Below are positions 8,519 to 17,607 of a stretch of DNA of 64,000 bases, in pieces. This DNA is from Treponema sp. Its GTDB lineage: Bacteria > Spirochaetota > Spirochaetia > Treponematales > Treponemataceae. The stretch covers positions 62,001-126,000 of the forward strand of contig JAEDED010000003.1 in assembly GCA_016293495.1 (NCBI GenBank). The letters are read 5' to 3'. Position numbers and translations under genes: made by a program. Numbering within the stretch: the first letter of the stretch is position 1; each line of letters begins with the position of its first letter. The notes beneath the pieces are model-generated. The model worked only from the letters and a program-made list of their open reading frames with translations, was not told the origin of the DNA and searched no databases.

Positions 8519-10144
8519 ATGGCAAAACAGTTGTTATTCAATGAAGATGCACGCAAAAAATTGCTTTCTGGCGCACAGCAGATCGCAGAAGCAGTAAAAG
8601 TTACTCTCGGACCTTGCGGCCGCATGGTAATGCTTGATAAAAAATATGGTGCACCTACAATCACAAAAGACGGTGTTTCAGTAGCAAAAGAAGTTGAACT
8701 TGCAGATCCATACGAAAACATGGGTGCTCAGTTCGTTCGCGAAGTTGCTTCAAAAACAAACGACGACGCCGGAGACGGAACAACAACTTCAACAGTACTC
8801 GCATACGCTCTCGTACGCGAAGGTTTCAAATCAGTTGCAGCAGGAATGACTCCAATCGGAATCAAACGCGGTATGGACAAGGCTGTCAAAGCTGCAATCG
8901 AAGAAATCAAAAAGAATTCAAAACCTGTAAAGGGAACTGACGATGTAACTCACATCGCTACAATTTCAGCAAACAACGACGAAGAAATCGGTAAAATGCT
9001 TGCTGACGCTATCGAAAAGGTAGGAAAAGACGGTGTAATCACAGTTGAAGAATCAAAGAACATGGATACAACTGTAGACACTGTAGAAGGAATGCAGTTC
9101 GACCGCGGATATATTTCATCTTACTTTGTAAATGACCGCGAACGCATGGAAGCAAACTTCGATGAACCATATATTTTGATTCACGACAAGAAAATCTCTT
9201 CAATGAAAGATCTTCTTCCTATCCTCGAAAAAGTTGCTAACGAAGGACGTGCTCTCATCATCATCGCAGAAGATGTAGACGGCGAAGCTCTTACAACTCT
9301 CGTTCTTAACGCAATCCGCGGAACAATCAAAGTTTGTGCTGTTAAAGCTCCAGGCTTTGGTGACAGAAGAAAGGACATGCTCCAGGATATTGCAATCCTT
9401 ACTGGCGGACAGGTTATTTCTGAAGAACTCGGTCTCAGACTCGAAACTGCAGAACTTCCAATGCTCGGTCGCTGTAAATCAGTTAAGATCGACAAAGACA
9501 ACACTACAATCGTTGGCGGTGCCGGAACAAAGAAGAGCATCACAGAACGTGTTGGCGAAATCAAAGCTCAGATTGAAAAAACAACTTCAACATACGACAA
9601 AGAACAGCTCCAGAAACGTCTTGCTAAACTTGCAGGCGGTGTAGCTGTAATCAACGTAGGTGCTACAACAGAAACAGAAATGAAAGAAAAGAAGTTCCGC
9701 GTAGAAGATACAATCGCTGCTACAAAGGCTGCTCTCGAAGAAGGTATTGTTTCTGGTGGTGGACTTGCACTTATCGAAGCAACAAAGGCTCTCGAAAACA
9801 TTCCTGAAGATTTGACAGAAGACGAAAAGGTTGGATACAAGATCGTTAAACGCGCACTTGAAGAACCAATCCGTCAGATTGCTGACAACGCAGGTGTTGA
9901 CGGTGCCGTTATCGCTGACAAAGCTAAGAAAGAAAAGAAAGGTGTTGGTTATAATGCTTACACTGGTGAATGGGTTAACATGATGGAAGCTGGTATTATC
10001 GACCCAGCTAAGGTTACATGTTCAGCTTTGATGAATGCCGCTTCTATTGCAGCTACAATGCTTACAACAGAATGTGCAATCACAGACATCCCTGAACCAA
10101 AAGCTCCTCCAGCCCCAGCTCCAGATATGGGTGGAATGTACTAG
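8519..10144 (+). CDS. groEL: 60 kDa chaperonin GroEL
   Basis: A 541-residue group I chaperonin subunit that refolds proteins in the cytoplasm with ATP. Hallmarks include the nucleotide-binding GDGTTTSTVLA near residue 87, GLKRGMD-like GIKRGMD, and the Gly/Met C-terminal tail, here ending DMGGMY. Length is normal. AAGGAG precedes the ATG. No groES is adjacent, so the two chaperonin genes are separated in this genome. A strong terminator follows at 10251-10281. Confidence 0.98.
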   Translation: MAKQLLFNEDARKKLLSGAQQIAEAVKVTLGPCGRMVMLDKKYGAPTITKDGVSVAKEVELADPYENMGAQFVREVASKTNDDAGDGTTTSTVLAYALVREGFKSVAAGMTPIGIKRGMDKAVKAAIEEIKKNSKPVKGTDDVTHIATISANNDEEIGKMLADAIEKVGKDGVITVEESKNMDTTVDTVEGMQFDRGYISSYFVNDRERMEANFDEPYILIHDKKISSMKDLLPILEKVANEGRALIIIAEDVDGEALTTLVLNAIRGTIKVCAVKAPGFGDRRKDMLQDIAILTGGQVISEELGLRLETAELPMLGRCKSVKIDKDNTTIVGGAGTKKSITERVGEIKAQIEKTTSTYDKEQLQKRLAKLAGGVAVINVGATTETEMKEKKFRVEDTIAATKAALEEGIVSGGGLALIEATKALENIPEDLTEDEKVGYKIVKRALEEPIRQIADNAGVDGAVIADKAKKEKKGVGYNAYTGEWVNMMEAGIIDPAKVTCSALMNAASIAATMLTTECAITDIPEPKAPPAPAPDMGGMY

Positions 10145-10236
10145 CGCGCGTAAATTGGGTTTCCAATAATGAGCGGGACTTCCTGCGCGCGCCACGAGTT
10201 TTGCGAAAGCAAAACTCTGTGATGGTTGTGAAGTGC
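10144..10236. repeat. GC-rich palindromic intergenic element (copy 1)
   Basis: Directly after the groEL stop, GCGCGCG and CGCGCGC bracket about 40 bases, followed by a hairpin GAGTTTTGC-GAAA-GCAAAACTC and then TGTGATGGTTGTG. A degenerate relative of the hairpin and its 3' flank occurs after argS (15692-15737), and the hairpin alone occurs after fumC (42051-42076). It looks like a REP-like dispersed element. Confidence 0.5.
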
Positions 10237-10250
10237 GAACGTAAATCGTA

Positions 10251-10281
10251 AAAAAGACGGCCTTCGGGTCGTCTTTTTTTT
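10251..10281 (+). terminator. Rho-independent terminator of groEL
   Basis: GACGGCC, loop TTCG, GGTCGTC (one G-U pair), then eight T bases, with an A-run on the 5' side. Confidence 0.9.
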
Positions 10282-10361
10282 AAACTATTTGTTTGCCGGA
10301 ATAAAAGTCCTTAGAATTAGCCATACAAGATAAGATGTTATTCACTTATTTTCACCTTAAA

Positions 10362-10391
10362 TTGTACATATGTCAAACTTTTTGATATAAT
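10362..10391 (+). promoter_or_regulatory. Promoter of the mutarotase-like gene, leaderless arrangement
   Basis: TTGTAC (10362-10367), 18-base spacer, extended -10 TGATATAAT with TATAAT at 10386-10391. The ATG follows after 8 bases and there is no Shine-Dalgarno, so the message probably starts at the initiation codon. Confidence 0.6.
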
Positions 10392-10399
10392 ATTTAATT

Positions 10400-11299
10400 A
10401 TGGCAATTACATTACACAATTCAAACTTAAAACTTAAAATCGAAACTCCCGGTGAAAAATACCGCGGAAGCCGTTTTGACTGGAACGGAACAGTAACTCA
10501 AATCTGGTATAAAGGCAAAAAAATGCTTGCCGGTGAAAAAATGCTGTTCCACAGAAATAATAAAATCTTCGGACGTGGTCTTCACAATGAATTTGGAATC
10601 AAGCACTGTGTCGGCTATGAAGACATCCCTGTCGGGGAATACTTTCCAAAAATCGGAACAGGCTGGTTAAAGAAAGATGAAAAACCTTACTTCTTCTTTA
10701 CTCAGTACAAGCTTGACGTTCTTGACTTTAGCTGGCAGAAGGTTTCTGACACTAAAGCGATTTTTATGTGCGACTCAGGAATTCGTAACGGTTTTGGATA
10801 TCGTTATACAAAAACAATCGAATTGAAGGACGATACATTCCAGATTTCTTACAATCTTGAAAATGTCGGAGAAAAAAAGATTTCGACAACGGAATATATT
10901 CACAACTTCCTTCTTCCTGCAAAGAAAAATATCGGTCCTCATCTGGAACTTGCATTTAACTGGGAATACGATAAGGCAAACCTTTTAGAAAACGTTAAGA
11001 CAGAAAATCTTATCGATTTTACAGCTAACGGTCTTAAATATCAGAAAACTCCTGACGTTGAATACTTCCTTGGCGGTGTCTGGGAAGCTCGTAAGGATAA
11101 AAATTTTGGCCAGAACGGAAAATGGACTTTGACTGACTCTGCAAGTGGAATCAAAATGAGCGAGACTGCTTCATTTGTATCGTTCCATACAGACGTGTGG
11201 GGTCACAAGCAGTGTGTAAGCCCTGAACTTTTCATCTGGCTTGATGTAGAACCTGGTCAGTCAAAAGACTGGAACCGTACTTACAGCTTTGAAGGCTAG
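10400..11299 (+). CDS. Galactose-mutarotase-like (aldose 1-epimerase superfamily) protein
   Basis: A 299-residue cytoplasmic protein with the beta-sandwich feel of aldose 1-epimerases and glucose-6-phosphate 1-epimerases: GRGLHNEFGI near residue 57, a central TIELKDDTFQISYNLENVGEKKISTTEYIHNFL segment typical of the carbohydrate-binding face, and a late SPELFIWLDVEPGQSKDWNRTYSF matching the usual end of these proteins. Conserved catalytic His/Glu cannot be assigned with certainty. The substrate is unknown. It is transcribed alone from a leaderless promoter. Confidence 0.65.
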   Translation: MAITLHNSNLKLKIETPGEKYRGSRFDWNGTVTQIWYKGKKMLAGEKMLFHRNNKIFGRGLHNEFGIKHCVGYEDIPVGEYFPKIGTGWLKKDEKPYFFFTQYKLDVLDFSWQKVSDTKAIFMCDSGIRNGFGYRYTKTIELKDDTFQISYNLENVGEKKISTTEYIHNFLLPAKKNIGPHLELAFNWEYDKANLLENVKTENLIDFTANGLKYQKTPDVEYFLGGVWEARKDKNFGQNGKWTLTDSASGIKMSETASFVSFHTDVWGHKQCVSPELFIWLDVEPGQSKDWNRTYSFEG

Positions 11300-11332
11300 G
11301 AGAGAATGAAAAATAAGCGTTTTCTGTCAGCA

Positions 11333-11361
11333 TTGACGAATACGCTTAAATTCAATAAAAT
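11333..11361 (+). promoter_or_regulatory. Promoter of the TIM-barrel isomerase gene
   Basis: TTGACG (11333-11338), exactly 17 bases, TAAAAT (11356-11361). The ATG comes 9 bases later without a Shine-Dalgarno. Confidence 0.55.
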
Positions 11362-11370
11362 TCATCCGCA

Positions 11371-12078
11371 ATGATAAAATTAGGCTTTCAGTCTTCAAAA
11401 TACGATAATTTGAATCTCGAAGAAGAAATTCAGTTTTCACAGAGCAGTGATATAGATTTTTTTGACGTTTTTTTTGACGGATTCGGTCCGGAAGATGTCC
11501 TTAATGTTGAACTTCCTTCTATAGTAACTGTTCATGCACCTTATGGTTTTGGAAAACTTTCAAAGGAATTTCAGCAACCATATTTTGATTACGTAAATAG
11601 TAAAGGCGCAAAAGTTTTTACCATTAATTTTATAGATTTGACTCTTGATGTTGTTGAACATATCTGCAAAAACATTAAAGAAGCTGCAATCTGTATAGAA
11701 AATAATATTCCTGATCGAAATGAATTTACAGACGAAACTTATCTTGACTTTATTGTAAAGGCTCATGATATGGCTGTTGAAAAAGGGTTTAAGATTTATG
11801 CCGCTTTAGATGTTGGTCATGCCAAAGTTAATGGTTATGATCCTCTTGAAGTTGCAAAACAGCTTAATTCAAAAGAAATTGAAATTGTTGGTCTTCATCT
11901 TCATGACAATGATGGACATGAGGATCAGCATCGTCCTGCTGGTTCTATTTATAATGGAATTAATTTTGATGAACTTTTAAGCTTCTTCAATAAACAGAGA
12001 TATGATGTATATGGTGCGATTGAACATTGGAATAACAATTACAACGCACTTGAATATTTACGTAACTTACAAAACTAA
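11371..12078 (+). CDS. Sugar phosphate isomerase/epimerase-like TIM barrel protein
   Basis: A 235-residue protein of the xylose-isomerase-like AP-endonuclease-2 superfamily. Putative metal ligands fall where expected along the barrel: E in CIENNIPDR, D and H in ALDVGHAKVNG, H in GLHLHDNDGHEDQHRPAG, and E in GAIEHWNNN. At 235 residues it is shorter than most members (about 260-290) but all four ligand strands are present. Substrate cannot be predicted. The next gene starts 12 bases later with GAGTGGTG ahead, so they may be co-transcribed. Confidence 0.75.
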   Translation: MIKLGFQSSKYDNLNLEEEIQFSQSSDIDFFDVFFDGFGPEDVLNVELPSIVTVHAPYGFGKLSKEFQQPYFDYVNSKGAKVFTINFIDLTLDVVEHICKNIKEAAICIENNIPDRNEFTDETYLDFIVKAHDMAVEKGFKIYAALDVGHAKVNGYDPLEVAKQLNSKEIEIVGLHLHDNDGHEDQHRPAGSIYNGINFDELLSFFNKQRYDVYGAIEHWNNNYNALEYLRNLQN

Positions 12079-12090
12079 GAGTGGTGCTTG

Positions 12091-13812
12091 ATGGCCGAAG
12101 AAAAAAAAGCTGGAACATTTGACAGATTAGTCTCATCGATTTCAGACTCTGAAAGAAAAATTCTCCTCGACAAAATGCATGCGCTTGCAGGCGATCCTAC
12201 AACTCAAGAAATGGAATCTGAAGACCGTGAAGAAAGCGGAGATCTTATTTCAATTGAAGATAAGTTAAAAGCTGAATCTATTTTCTATCGTTTCATTGTC
12301 TGGCTTCGTTCTGTTTTTACAAATTCAACAAAAGAAGAAGTTTATAATCAAGATCAGGTTATGTCACTTTTCAGAAAAGTTGATCATTCCTATCCTGGAC
12401 TTCTCGATTATAAGAGCGGATATCTTTTAAGTATTTTCTATCAGAAGTTAGGGGAATTAAAAGTTGCCGCAGAATTTTTCAGACCATATCTTGAGGCAGC
12501 ATATGAAAATCCAGGAGCATTTTATGTATTCCTGGGTTCCCTCATCTGTCCCGAAGTTACACAGGAAATGGATGAACAGGTTGACCCATATTCCCTTCCA
12601 TTAACAAGAGAAGTAACCGGTGAGCTTCGTTCATCGTTCCTTCGCAAAATGGAAGAAATCATCAAGAACATTCCGTCGCACAAACGTTCTTACATGTACA
12701 CTTGTGTTACAACAATAGAATGGTTTTATCAGCTTTTGAAGCTTCCGTTTGACAGATTCAAGAATTCTTTTGCACAGGGAATTGTCGATTCGTACTGCTG
12801 TAAGTTTGAAGTATGTTCCTCGGAATTAAGTGCATTTTCAAAAGTGCTCTGTAACGGCGGACCTGTTCCTGAAGAAGCAATTACTTCTTTGTATTTGTTT
12901 TCTTCTAATAAAATCATTCCGATTGATTCGGAAGCAACTGATGATGACGGACGCATGAAAGAGTTTATGGATAAGGCAACAGCTAATATTTCTATGATTC
13001 ATATGTTTGTAAAAACTGTTCCTCTTCGTCAGGTATGCCGAATTGCATTTAACAACGTTCAGTGGTCTCCTGAAAATTTCAGAGGCGCTGAAGACTGGTT
13101 TGTAAAATATAAAGAGCACTGGAAAAAACTTTTTGAACAGAAATGGGAATCATGGCTTCGTGATAAAAAGAAGGCAATGATTAATTCTCAGCTTTCAAGC
13201 GTATTTGAACTTGAAGATTTTCCGATGCTGCCGCACAGACCGTGGACACAGATGTGGGAAGGAATTCCGTTCCACTTCGAATATACTTCCGGATTCATTT
13301 TCTGGTTCATGGAACAGAAATACAACGAAGCTGTTCAGCCTTTGAAAATGCTTTTGCTTGAAGGTGCTTTTGATAACAAAGATAACCGTCAGGAATTTGC
13401 AAATACTTTGAATGATATCATGCAGGTAAGCAACGATGTTCATCAGGTTAATGAAGATTTATCAAGCATGGGACAGATTGGTCTTGTATTTGACAAAATT
13501 GCTGCCAACCATTTGCGTACATTGCAGGCTCAGTCAAAGATTGAATCTACAATGCTGAATCTCGAAGCAACAGTTCAGAATATTAAAAAGAATTTCTGTA
13601 ATGATTGCCGCTCGATTGTAAAAATTGTTGACGGTGCACTTGGTGATAGAAAAGATACACGCTATGACGGCGTTTCAAATCTTAGCATGCTTAAAGGTTT
13701 TGGAAACGCTACGTTCAAGCAAAACTTAAAGGATTCAAAAGATTTATTTGCAGCAGCTCTTGATATGATTCGCGAACTTGAACCGATTGACCTTCCTGGT
13801 AATAAATACTAA
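12091..13812 (+). CDS. Large spirochaete-type protein of unknown function
   Basis: A 573-residue, largely alpha-helical soluble protein without signal peptide or membrane helices. The N-terminus is acidic (EMESEDREESGDL), followed by a helical body with conserved-looking aromatic patches (SIFYRFIVWLRSVF, WEGIPFHFEYTSGFIFWF) and a C-terminal helical segment. From memory it resembles a Treponema/Borrelia domain-of-unknown-function family (possibly DUF5312), unverified. A TTG at 12088 is in frame, but the ATG at 12091 is better placed behind GAGTGGTG. It sits between a sugar isomerase and argS. Confidence 0.7.
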   Translation: MAEEKKAGTFDRLVSSISDSERKILLDKMHALAGDPTTQEMESEDREESGDLISIEDKLKAESIFYRFIVWLRSVFTNSTKEEVYNQDQVMSLFRKVDHSYPGLLDYKSGYLLSIFYQKLGELKVAAEFFRPYLEAAYENPGAFYVFLGSLICPEVTQEMDEQVDPYSLPLTREVTGELRSSFLRKMEEIIKNIPSHKRSYMYTCVTTIEWFYQLLKLPFDRFKNSFAQGIVDSYCCKFEVCSSELSAFSKVLCNGGPVPEEAITSLYLFSSNKIIPIDSEATDDDGRMKEFMDKATANISMIHMFVKTVPLRQVCRIAFNNVQWSPENFRGAEDWFVKYKEHWKKLFEQKWESWLRDKKKAMINSQLSSVFELEDFPMLPHRPWTQMWEGIPFHFEYTSGFIFWFMEQKYNEAVQPLKMLLLEGAFDNKDNRQEFANTLNDIMQVSNDVHQVNEDLSSMGQIGLVFDKIAANHLRTLQAQSKIESTMLNLEATVQNIKKNFCNDCRSIVKIVDGALGDRKDTRYDGVSNLSMLKGFGNATFKQNLKDSKDLFAAALDMIRELEPIDLPGNKY

Positions 13813-13869
13813 TCCAAGAAATGATAATCAGGTAAAAAAATAAATAAACTTTTAAAGGATAAAAATATT

Positions 13870-15669
13870 ATGGCAGACGTAAAATCTGAATTCAGAAAAG
13901 TAGTAGCTGATGCGCTTAACGCATTCATTAAAGAAACAAATCCAGAAACAGCAGAAGTTGCTGCAGATTCTCTTGTAGTGCAGAATCCACCTAACCCAGA
14001 AATGGGCGACCTCGGAATCCCGATGTTCATTTATGCAAAAGCACTTAGAATGGGACCTCCACAGATTTCTCAGGAAGTTGTAAAAAGAATTACTGATTCT
14101 TCAATCGGAGAAATCCTTGCGGTTGGTCCTTACGTAAACGTAAAACTTAACAAGGCTGATGAAGGTTTTTCAATTCTTGAAAAAATCAACCAGCAGAAAG
14201 AAAATTACGGAAGCCTTAACGCAGAAGGAAAAAAGCCGCTTGAAGGCCGCCGTGTAATGGTAGAATTTTCTTCACCAAATACAAACAAGCCTCTTCACCT
14301 CGGACACCTCAGAAACGATGCTCTCGGTGAATCAGTAAGCCGCATCTTAAAAGCTGCCGGTGCAGAAGTTTACAAAGTTGATCTCATCAATAACCGCGGT
14401 GTTCATATCTGTAAATCAATGCTTGCTTACAAATTATTCCACGAAGAAAAAGGCGACACACCTGAAAGCCTCGGACTTAAAGGCGATCACTTTGTAGGTC
14501 AGTGTTATGTTGAATTTGACAAATGGTCAAAGGAACACCCTGAAGCTCAGGAACAGGCAGAAGAAATGCTTGTTAAATGGGAAGCAGGCGATCCAGAAGT
14601 TCGTAAGCTCTGGGAAATGATGAATGAATGGACACTCAACGGCGTTAAGGCAACTTACGACCGCACAGGCGTTTCTTTCGATAAATATTATCTTGAAAGC
14701 GATACATACCTTAAAGGTAAAGACGAAATCATGAAAGGGCTTGAAAAAGGTGTATTCTTCAAGGCTGATGACGGTTCAGTTCGCATTGACGTTACTGATG
14801 TTGTCGGTAAAGGAAAAGACGAAGATAATCACGAAAAAGTTCTCCTCCGCAAAGATGGAACTTCAGTTTATATTACACAAGATATCGGAACTGCAATCAG
14901 CCGCCACGACGACTGGGCATTCAACCAGCTTGTATACGTTGTAGCTTCTGAACAGAATTATCACTTTAAGATTTTGTTCCACATTCTCAAAAAACTCGGA
15001 TTCGACTGGGCTGACAAACTGTTCCACTTGAGCTACGGACTTGTTAACCTTCCTTCAGGAAGAATGAAAAGCCGTGAAGGAACAATAGTTGATGCTGATG
15101 ACTTGATTGATTCCCTCCGCGATGATGCACTTGCTGCAATCAAAGAACGTGGTCGTGAAGAAGAAGTAGGGGACGCATCAGAAGTTGCAGAAAAAGTTGC
15201 TCTTGCTGCATTGCATTATTATCTTTTACAGGCAACTCCGATTAAAGACATGCTCTTTAATCCTGCAGAAAGCCTTTCGTTCAACGGAGATACAGGTCCT
15301 TACCTTCAGTATATGGGCGCACGTATTTCTTCAATTCTTGCAAAAGCAAAAGAAGCAGGCGTTAAAGTAAACTCTGATAAAGATTCAGTTTCACTTCTTA
15401 CAGCTCCAGAAGAATGGGAATTGATCCGTGCTCTCGGCAACTTCCCTGAAGTAATTGCAAAGGCTGCAGAAAACCTTGACCCAAGTGCCGTATGTTCTTA
15501 CCTTTACGATACATCAAAGCTCTTCAGCAAATTCTACCAGCAGTGTTCAATTCTTAACTGCGAAGATGAAAAACTCAAAGGTGCACGTCTGTACCTCGCT
15601 GAATGTACACTCGTTGTATTGAAGAGAGCAATGGATCTTGTTCTTGTTCAGTTCCTGGAAGAAATGTAA
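13870..15669 (+). CDS. argS: Arginyl-tRNA synthetase
   Basis: A 599-residue class I synthetase that charges tRNA-Arg. The N-terminal Add-1 domain (about 1-120) is followed by the catalytic domain with the HIGH-type motif in SSPNTNKPLHLGHLRND (HLGH at 143-146), the KMSKS-equivalent region LPSGRMKSREGTIVDADDLI, and the all-helical anticodon-binding domain ending in VLKRAMDLVLVQFLEEM. Length is normal. AAAGGAT precedes the ATG. It lies 57 bases after the unknown protein. Confidence 0.97.
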   Translation: MADVKSEFRKVVADALNAFIKETNPETAEVAADSLVVQNPPNPEMGDLGIPMFIYAKALRMGPPQISQEVVKRITDSSIGEILAVGPYVNVKLNKADEGFSILEKINQQKENYGSLNAEGKKPLEGRRVMVEFSSPNTNKPLHLGHLRNDALGESVSRILKAAGAEVYKVDLINNRGVHICKSMLAYKLFHEEKGDTPESLGLKGDHFVGQCYVEFDKWSKEHPEAQEQAEEMLVKWEAGDPEVRKLWEMMNEWTLNGVKATYDRTGVSFDKYYLESDTYLKGKDEIMKGLEKGVFFKADDGSVRIDVTDVVGKGKDEDNHEKVLLRKDGTSVYITQDIGTAISRHDDWAFNQLVYVVASEQNYHFKILFHILKKLGFDWADKLFHLSYGLVNLPSGRMKSREGTIVDADDLIDSLRDDALAAIKERGREEEVGDASEVAEKVALAALHYYLLQATPIKDMLFNPAESLSFNGDTGPYLQYMGARISSILAKAKEAGVKVNSDKDSVSLLTAPEEWELIRALGNFPEVIAKAAENLDPSAVCSYLYDTSKLFSKFYQQCSILNCEDEKLKGARLYLAECTLVVLKRAMDLVLVQFLEEM

Positions 15670-15691
15670 AGCGCTCGTGGCTTGCTTGTAA

Positions 15692-15737
15692 GCGTCATGA
15701 GTTTATGCGCAGAACAAACTCTGTTATGGTTTGTCAT
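15692..15737. repeat. Palindromic intergenic element (copy 2)
   Basis: GTCATGAGTTT, a short middle, then AAACTCTGTTATGGTTTGT parallels the sequence after groEL (CCACGAGTTTT, GCGAAAG, AAAACTCTGTGATGGTTGT). Its right end runs into the oppA promoter. Confidence 0.4.
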
Positions 15738-15741
15738 AATA

Positions 15742-15750
15742 TGATATAAT
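15742..15750 (+). promoter_or_regulatory. Extended -10 promoter of oppA, leaderless arrangement
   Basis: TGATATAAT, with TATAAT at 15745-15750, lies 6 bases before the ATG at 15757; no ribosome site. A matching -35 is not obvious. Confidence 0.55.
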
Positions 15751-15756
15751 CATATT

Positions 15757-17595
15757 ATGACTACCAGTAATTCAATAAAATACAGCTTTATTTTTTTTGC
15801 AGCAATTTTCATGATTTTCAGTTCCTGCAAAAAAGTTCCATATATGACATTGGAAGAAATCGAGGCATATAAAAATGTAAGCTCCGAAAAAATGCTGAGT
15901 AATACAGTAAGCAAACCCTGGAACGGTTCTGATTATAAAGACGGACGTGTAGGGGGAACCTGGTATTCAGCCATTTCTGCTGATCCAAAAACTTTCAATT
16001 ATCTTATAGCAGAAAGAGACGGCGCCTCAAATTCAATAATGTCGATGACGACAGATTACCTTTTTGAATACAATACTTTTACAAAATCGTGGAAGCCCCG
16101 TTGTGTAACATACGAAATTGAAGTTGATGAAGAAAAGCAGAAACTTACAGTTCATTGTACTATAAGAGATAATCTTTACTGGAGTTATGTTAATTCTGAT
16201 AAAAAAATTCCTGTAACTTCTGATGATATTGTCTGGTGGTACGATAACATTTCTGGTAATCCTGATTTTCAGAGTTCTGCATATGGCGGTCAGTTTGTTG
16301 TAATGCCTGACGGTTCAACACAGAGAATTCTGGCTGTTAAAATTGATGATAAACATTTTGATTTTGTTTATCCGAGAATTGTTGCAGATCCATTGCTTTC
16401 ATCGAATACAGAATTTTATCCGAGCTTTCTTTACAAAGAGGCATTTGAAAAAGGCGGCATTGAAGGTGTAAAAAATCTGTTCAGCGTAAATGTTGATCCT
16501 AAAACTATTCCTTCAATGGGTAGATATTTCATCACTGAGTACAGTCCGAGCCAGCGTCTTGTATTTACCAGAAATCCTGATTACTGGGATAAAGATTCAA
16601 AAGGGTCTGCAACAATTTATCCGCAGGAAACAATTTATCAGATTGTAGGCGATCAGAATACAAGCTATCTTCTTTTCAAACAGGAAAAGCTCGAAACTTA
16701 TTCACCGACACCTGAAAATCTTTCTGACATTATTGCAGCGCAGGAAAATCAGTATACAGTGTTCAATTCCGAAGGTTCCCTTGGTGCACAACTCTGGAGC
16801 TTTAATCAGAATCCAAAAAATAAAAACGAAAAATATTATCAGTGGTTCTGTAAAAAGGAATTTCGTCAGGCAATGAGCTGTCTTCTTAACCGAGACAGAA
16901 TCAACAATCAGACATTCCGCGGACTTGCAACTGCAAAGCTTGATTTCTTTCCAAAAGGAAATCCTTATTATGATGAAAATATAAAACTCCAGTATACATA
17001 CGATAAAGAAAAAGCAATTTCACTTCTTGCTTCAATCGGAATCAAGCAGGACAAAAGCGGCGTTATGCGTGACTGGAATAATAATCCGATTGAGTTCGAT
17101 CTTGCAATTCCTTCTTCGGTTGCAACAACTTCAGATATTGCTCAGATTATTTACGATGAATGCGGTTCGGTTGGAATAAAGGTAAACGTACGACAGACAG
17201 ATTTTCAAAAGCTTGTTGAGCAGCTGACAGGAACTTATGACTGGCAGTCAATCATTATCGGTCTTGGAAGTAATTTCTTTCCTACTCAGGGAAGCAATGT
17301 GTGGCCTTCAAATGGAAATCTTCATTTATGGAATCCGCTTCAGCAAAAACCGGCAACTGACTGGGAAGCGCGTGTAGATTATCTTTACAATGAAGGTTCA
17401 TATACACTCGATCATGAAAAGGCAAAACAAATCTGGGATGAATATCAGACAATTATTCTTGAACAGTGTCCTGTTATATATCTTGTGAGTACCCGTAATT
17501 TTTATGCAATTAATAACCGCTGGGATTTTTCAAATTTTTATTATGACAATCTTAATGGTGCAATGACTGAACGTGTTTATCTTAGAGCACAGTAG
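15757..17595 (+). CDS. Peptide ABC transporter substrate-binding lipoprotein (OppA/DppA family)
   Basis: A 612-residue SBP_bac_5-type binding protein for an oligopeptide importer. The signal peptide ends in lipobox FSSC (Cys near 28), so it is tethered outside the membrane. The body has the expected hallmarks: WYSAISADPKTFNYL near the start, TSDDIVWWYDNI, SMGRYFITEYSPSQRLVFTRNPDYW, the KEFRQAMSCLLNRDRI segment, and a C-terminal EYQTIILEQCPVIYLV. It is followed after 12 bases by the permease genes. Binding of some other solute cannot be excluded. Confidence 0.9.
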   Translation: MTTSNSIKYSFIFFAAIFMIFSSCKKVPYMTLEEIEAYKNVSSEKMLSNTVSKPWNGSDYKDGRVGGTWYSAISADPKTFNYLIAERDGASNSIMSMTTDYLFEYNTFTKSWKPRCVTYEIEVDEEKQKLTVHCTIRDNLYWSYVNSDKKIPVTSDDIVWWYDNISGNPDFQSSAYGGQFVVMPDGSTQRILAVKIDDKHFDFVYPRIVADPLLSSNTEFYPSFLYKEAFEKGGIEGVKNLFSVNVDPKTIPSMGRYFITEYSPSQRLVFTRNPDYWDKDSKGSATIYPQETIYQIVGDQNTSYLLFKQEKLETYSPTPENLSDIIAAQENQYTVFNSEGSLGAQLWSFNQNPKNKNEKYYQWFCKKEFRQAMSCLLNRDRINNQTFRGLATAKLDFFPKGNPYYDENIKLQYTYDKEKAISLLASIGIKQDKSGVMRDWNNNPIEFDLAIPSSVATTSDIAQIIYDECGSVGIKVNVRQTDFQKLVEQLTGTYDWQSIIIGLGSNFFPTQGSNVWPSNGNLHLWNPLQQKPATDWEARVDYLYNEGSYTLDHEKAKQIWDEYQTIILEQCPVIYLVSTRNFYAINNRWDFSNFYYDNLNGAMTERVYLRAQ

Positions 17596-17607
17596 TCAGG
17601 AGTTTTT

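Noticed and set aside
9181..9564. Long minus-strand open frame within groEL
   Set aside because: It lies entirely inside groEL, is rich in Ser/Arg typical of antisense shadow frames, and has no start signal.
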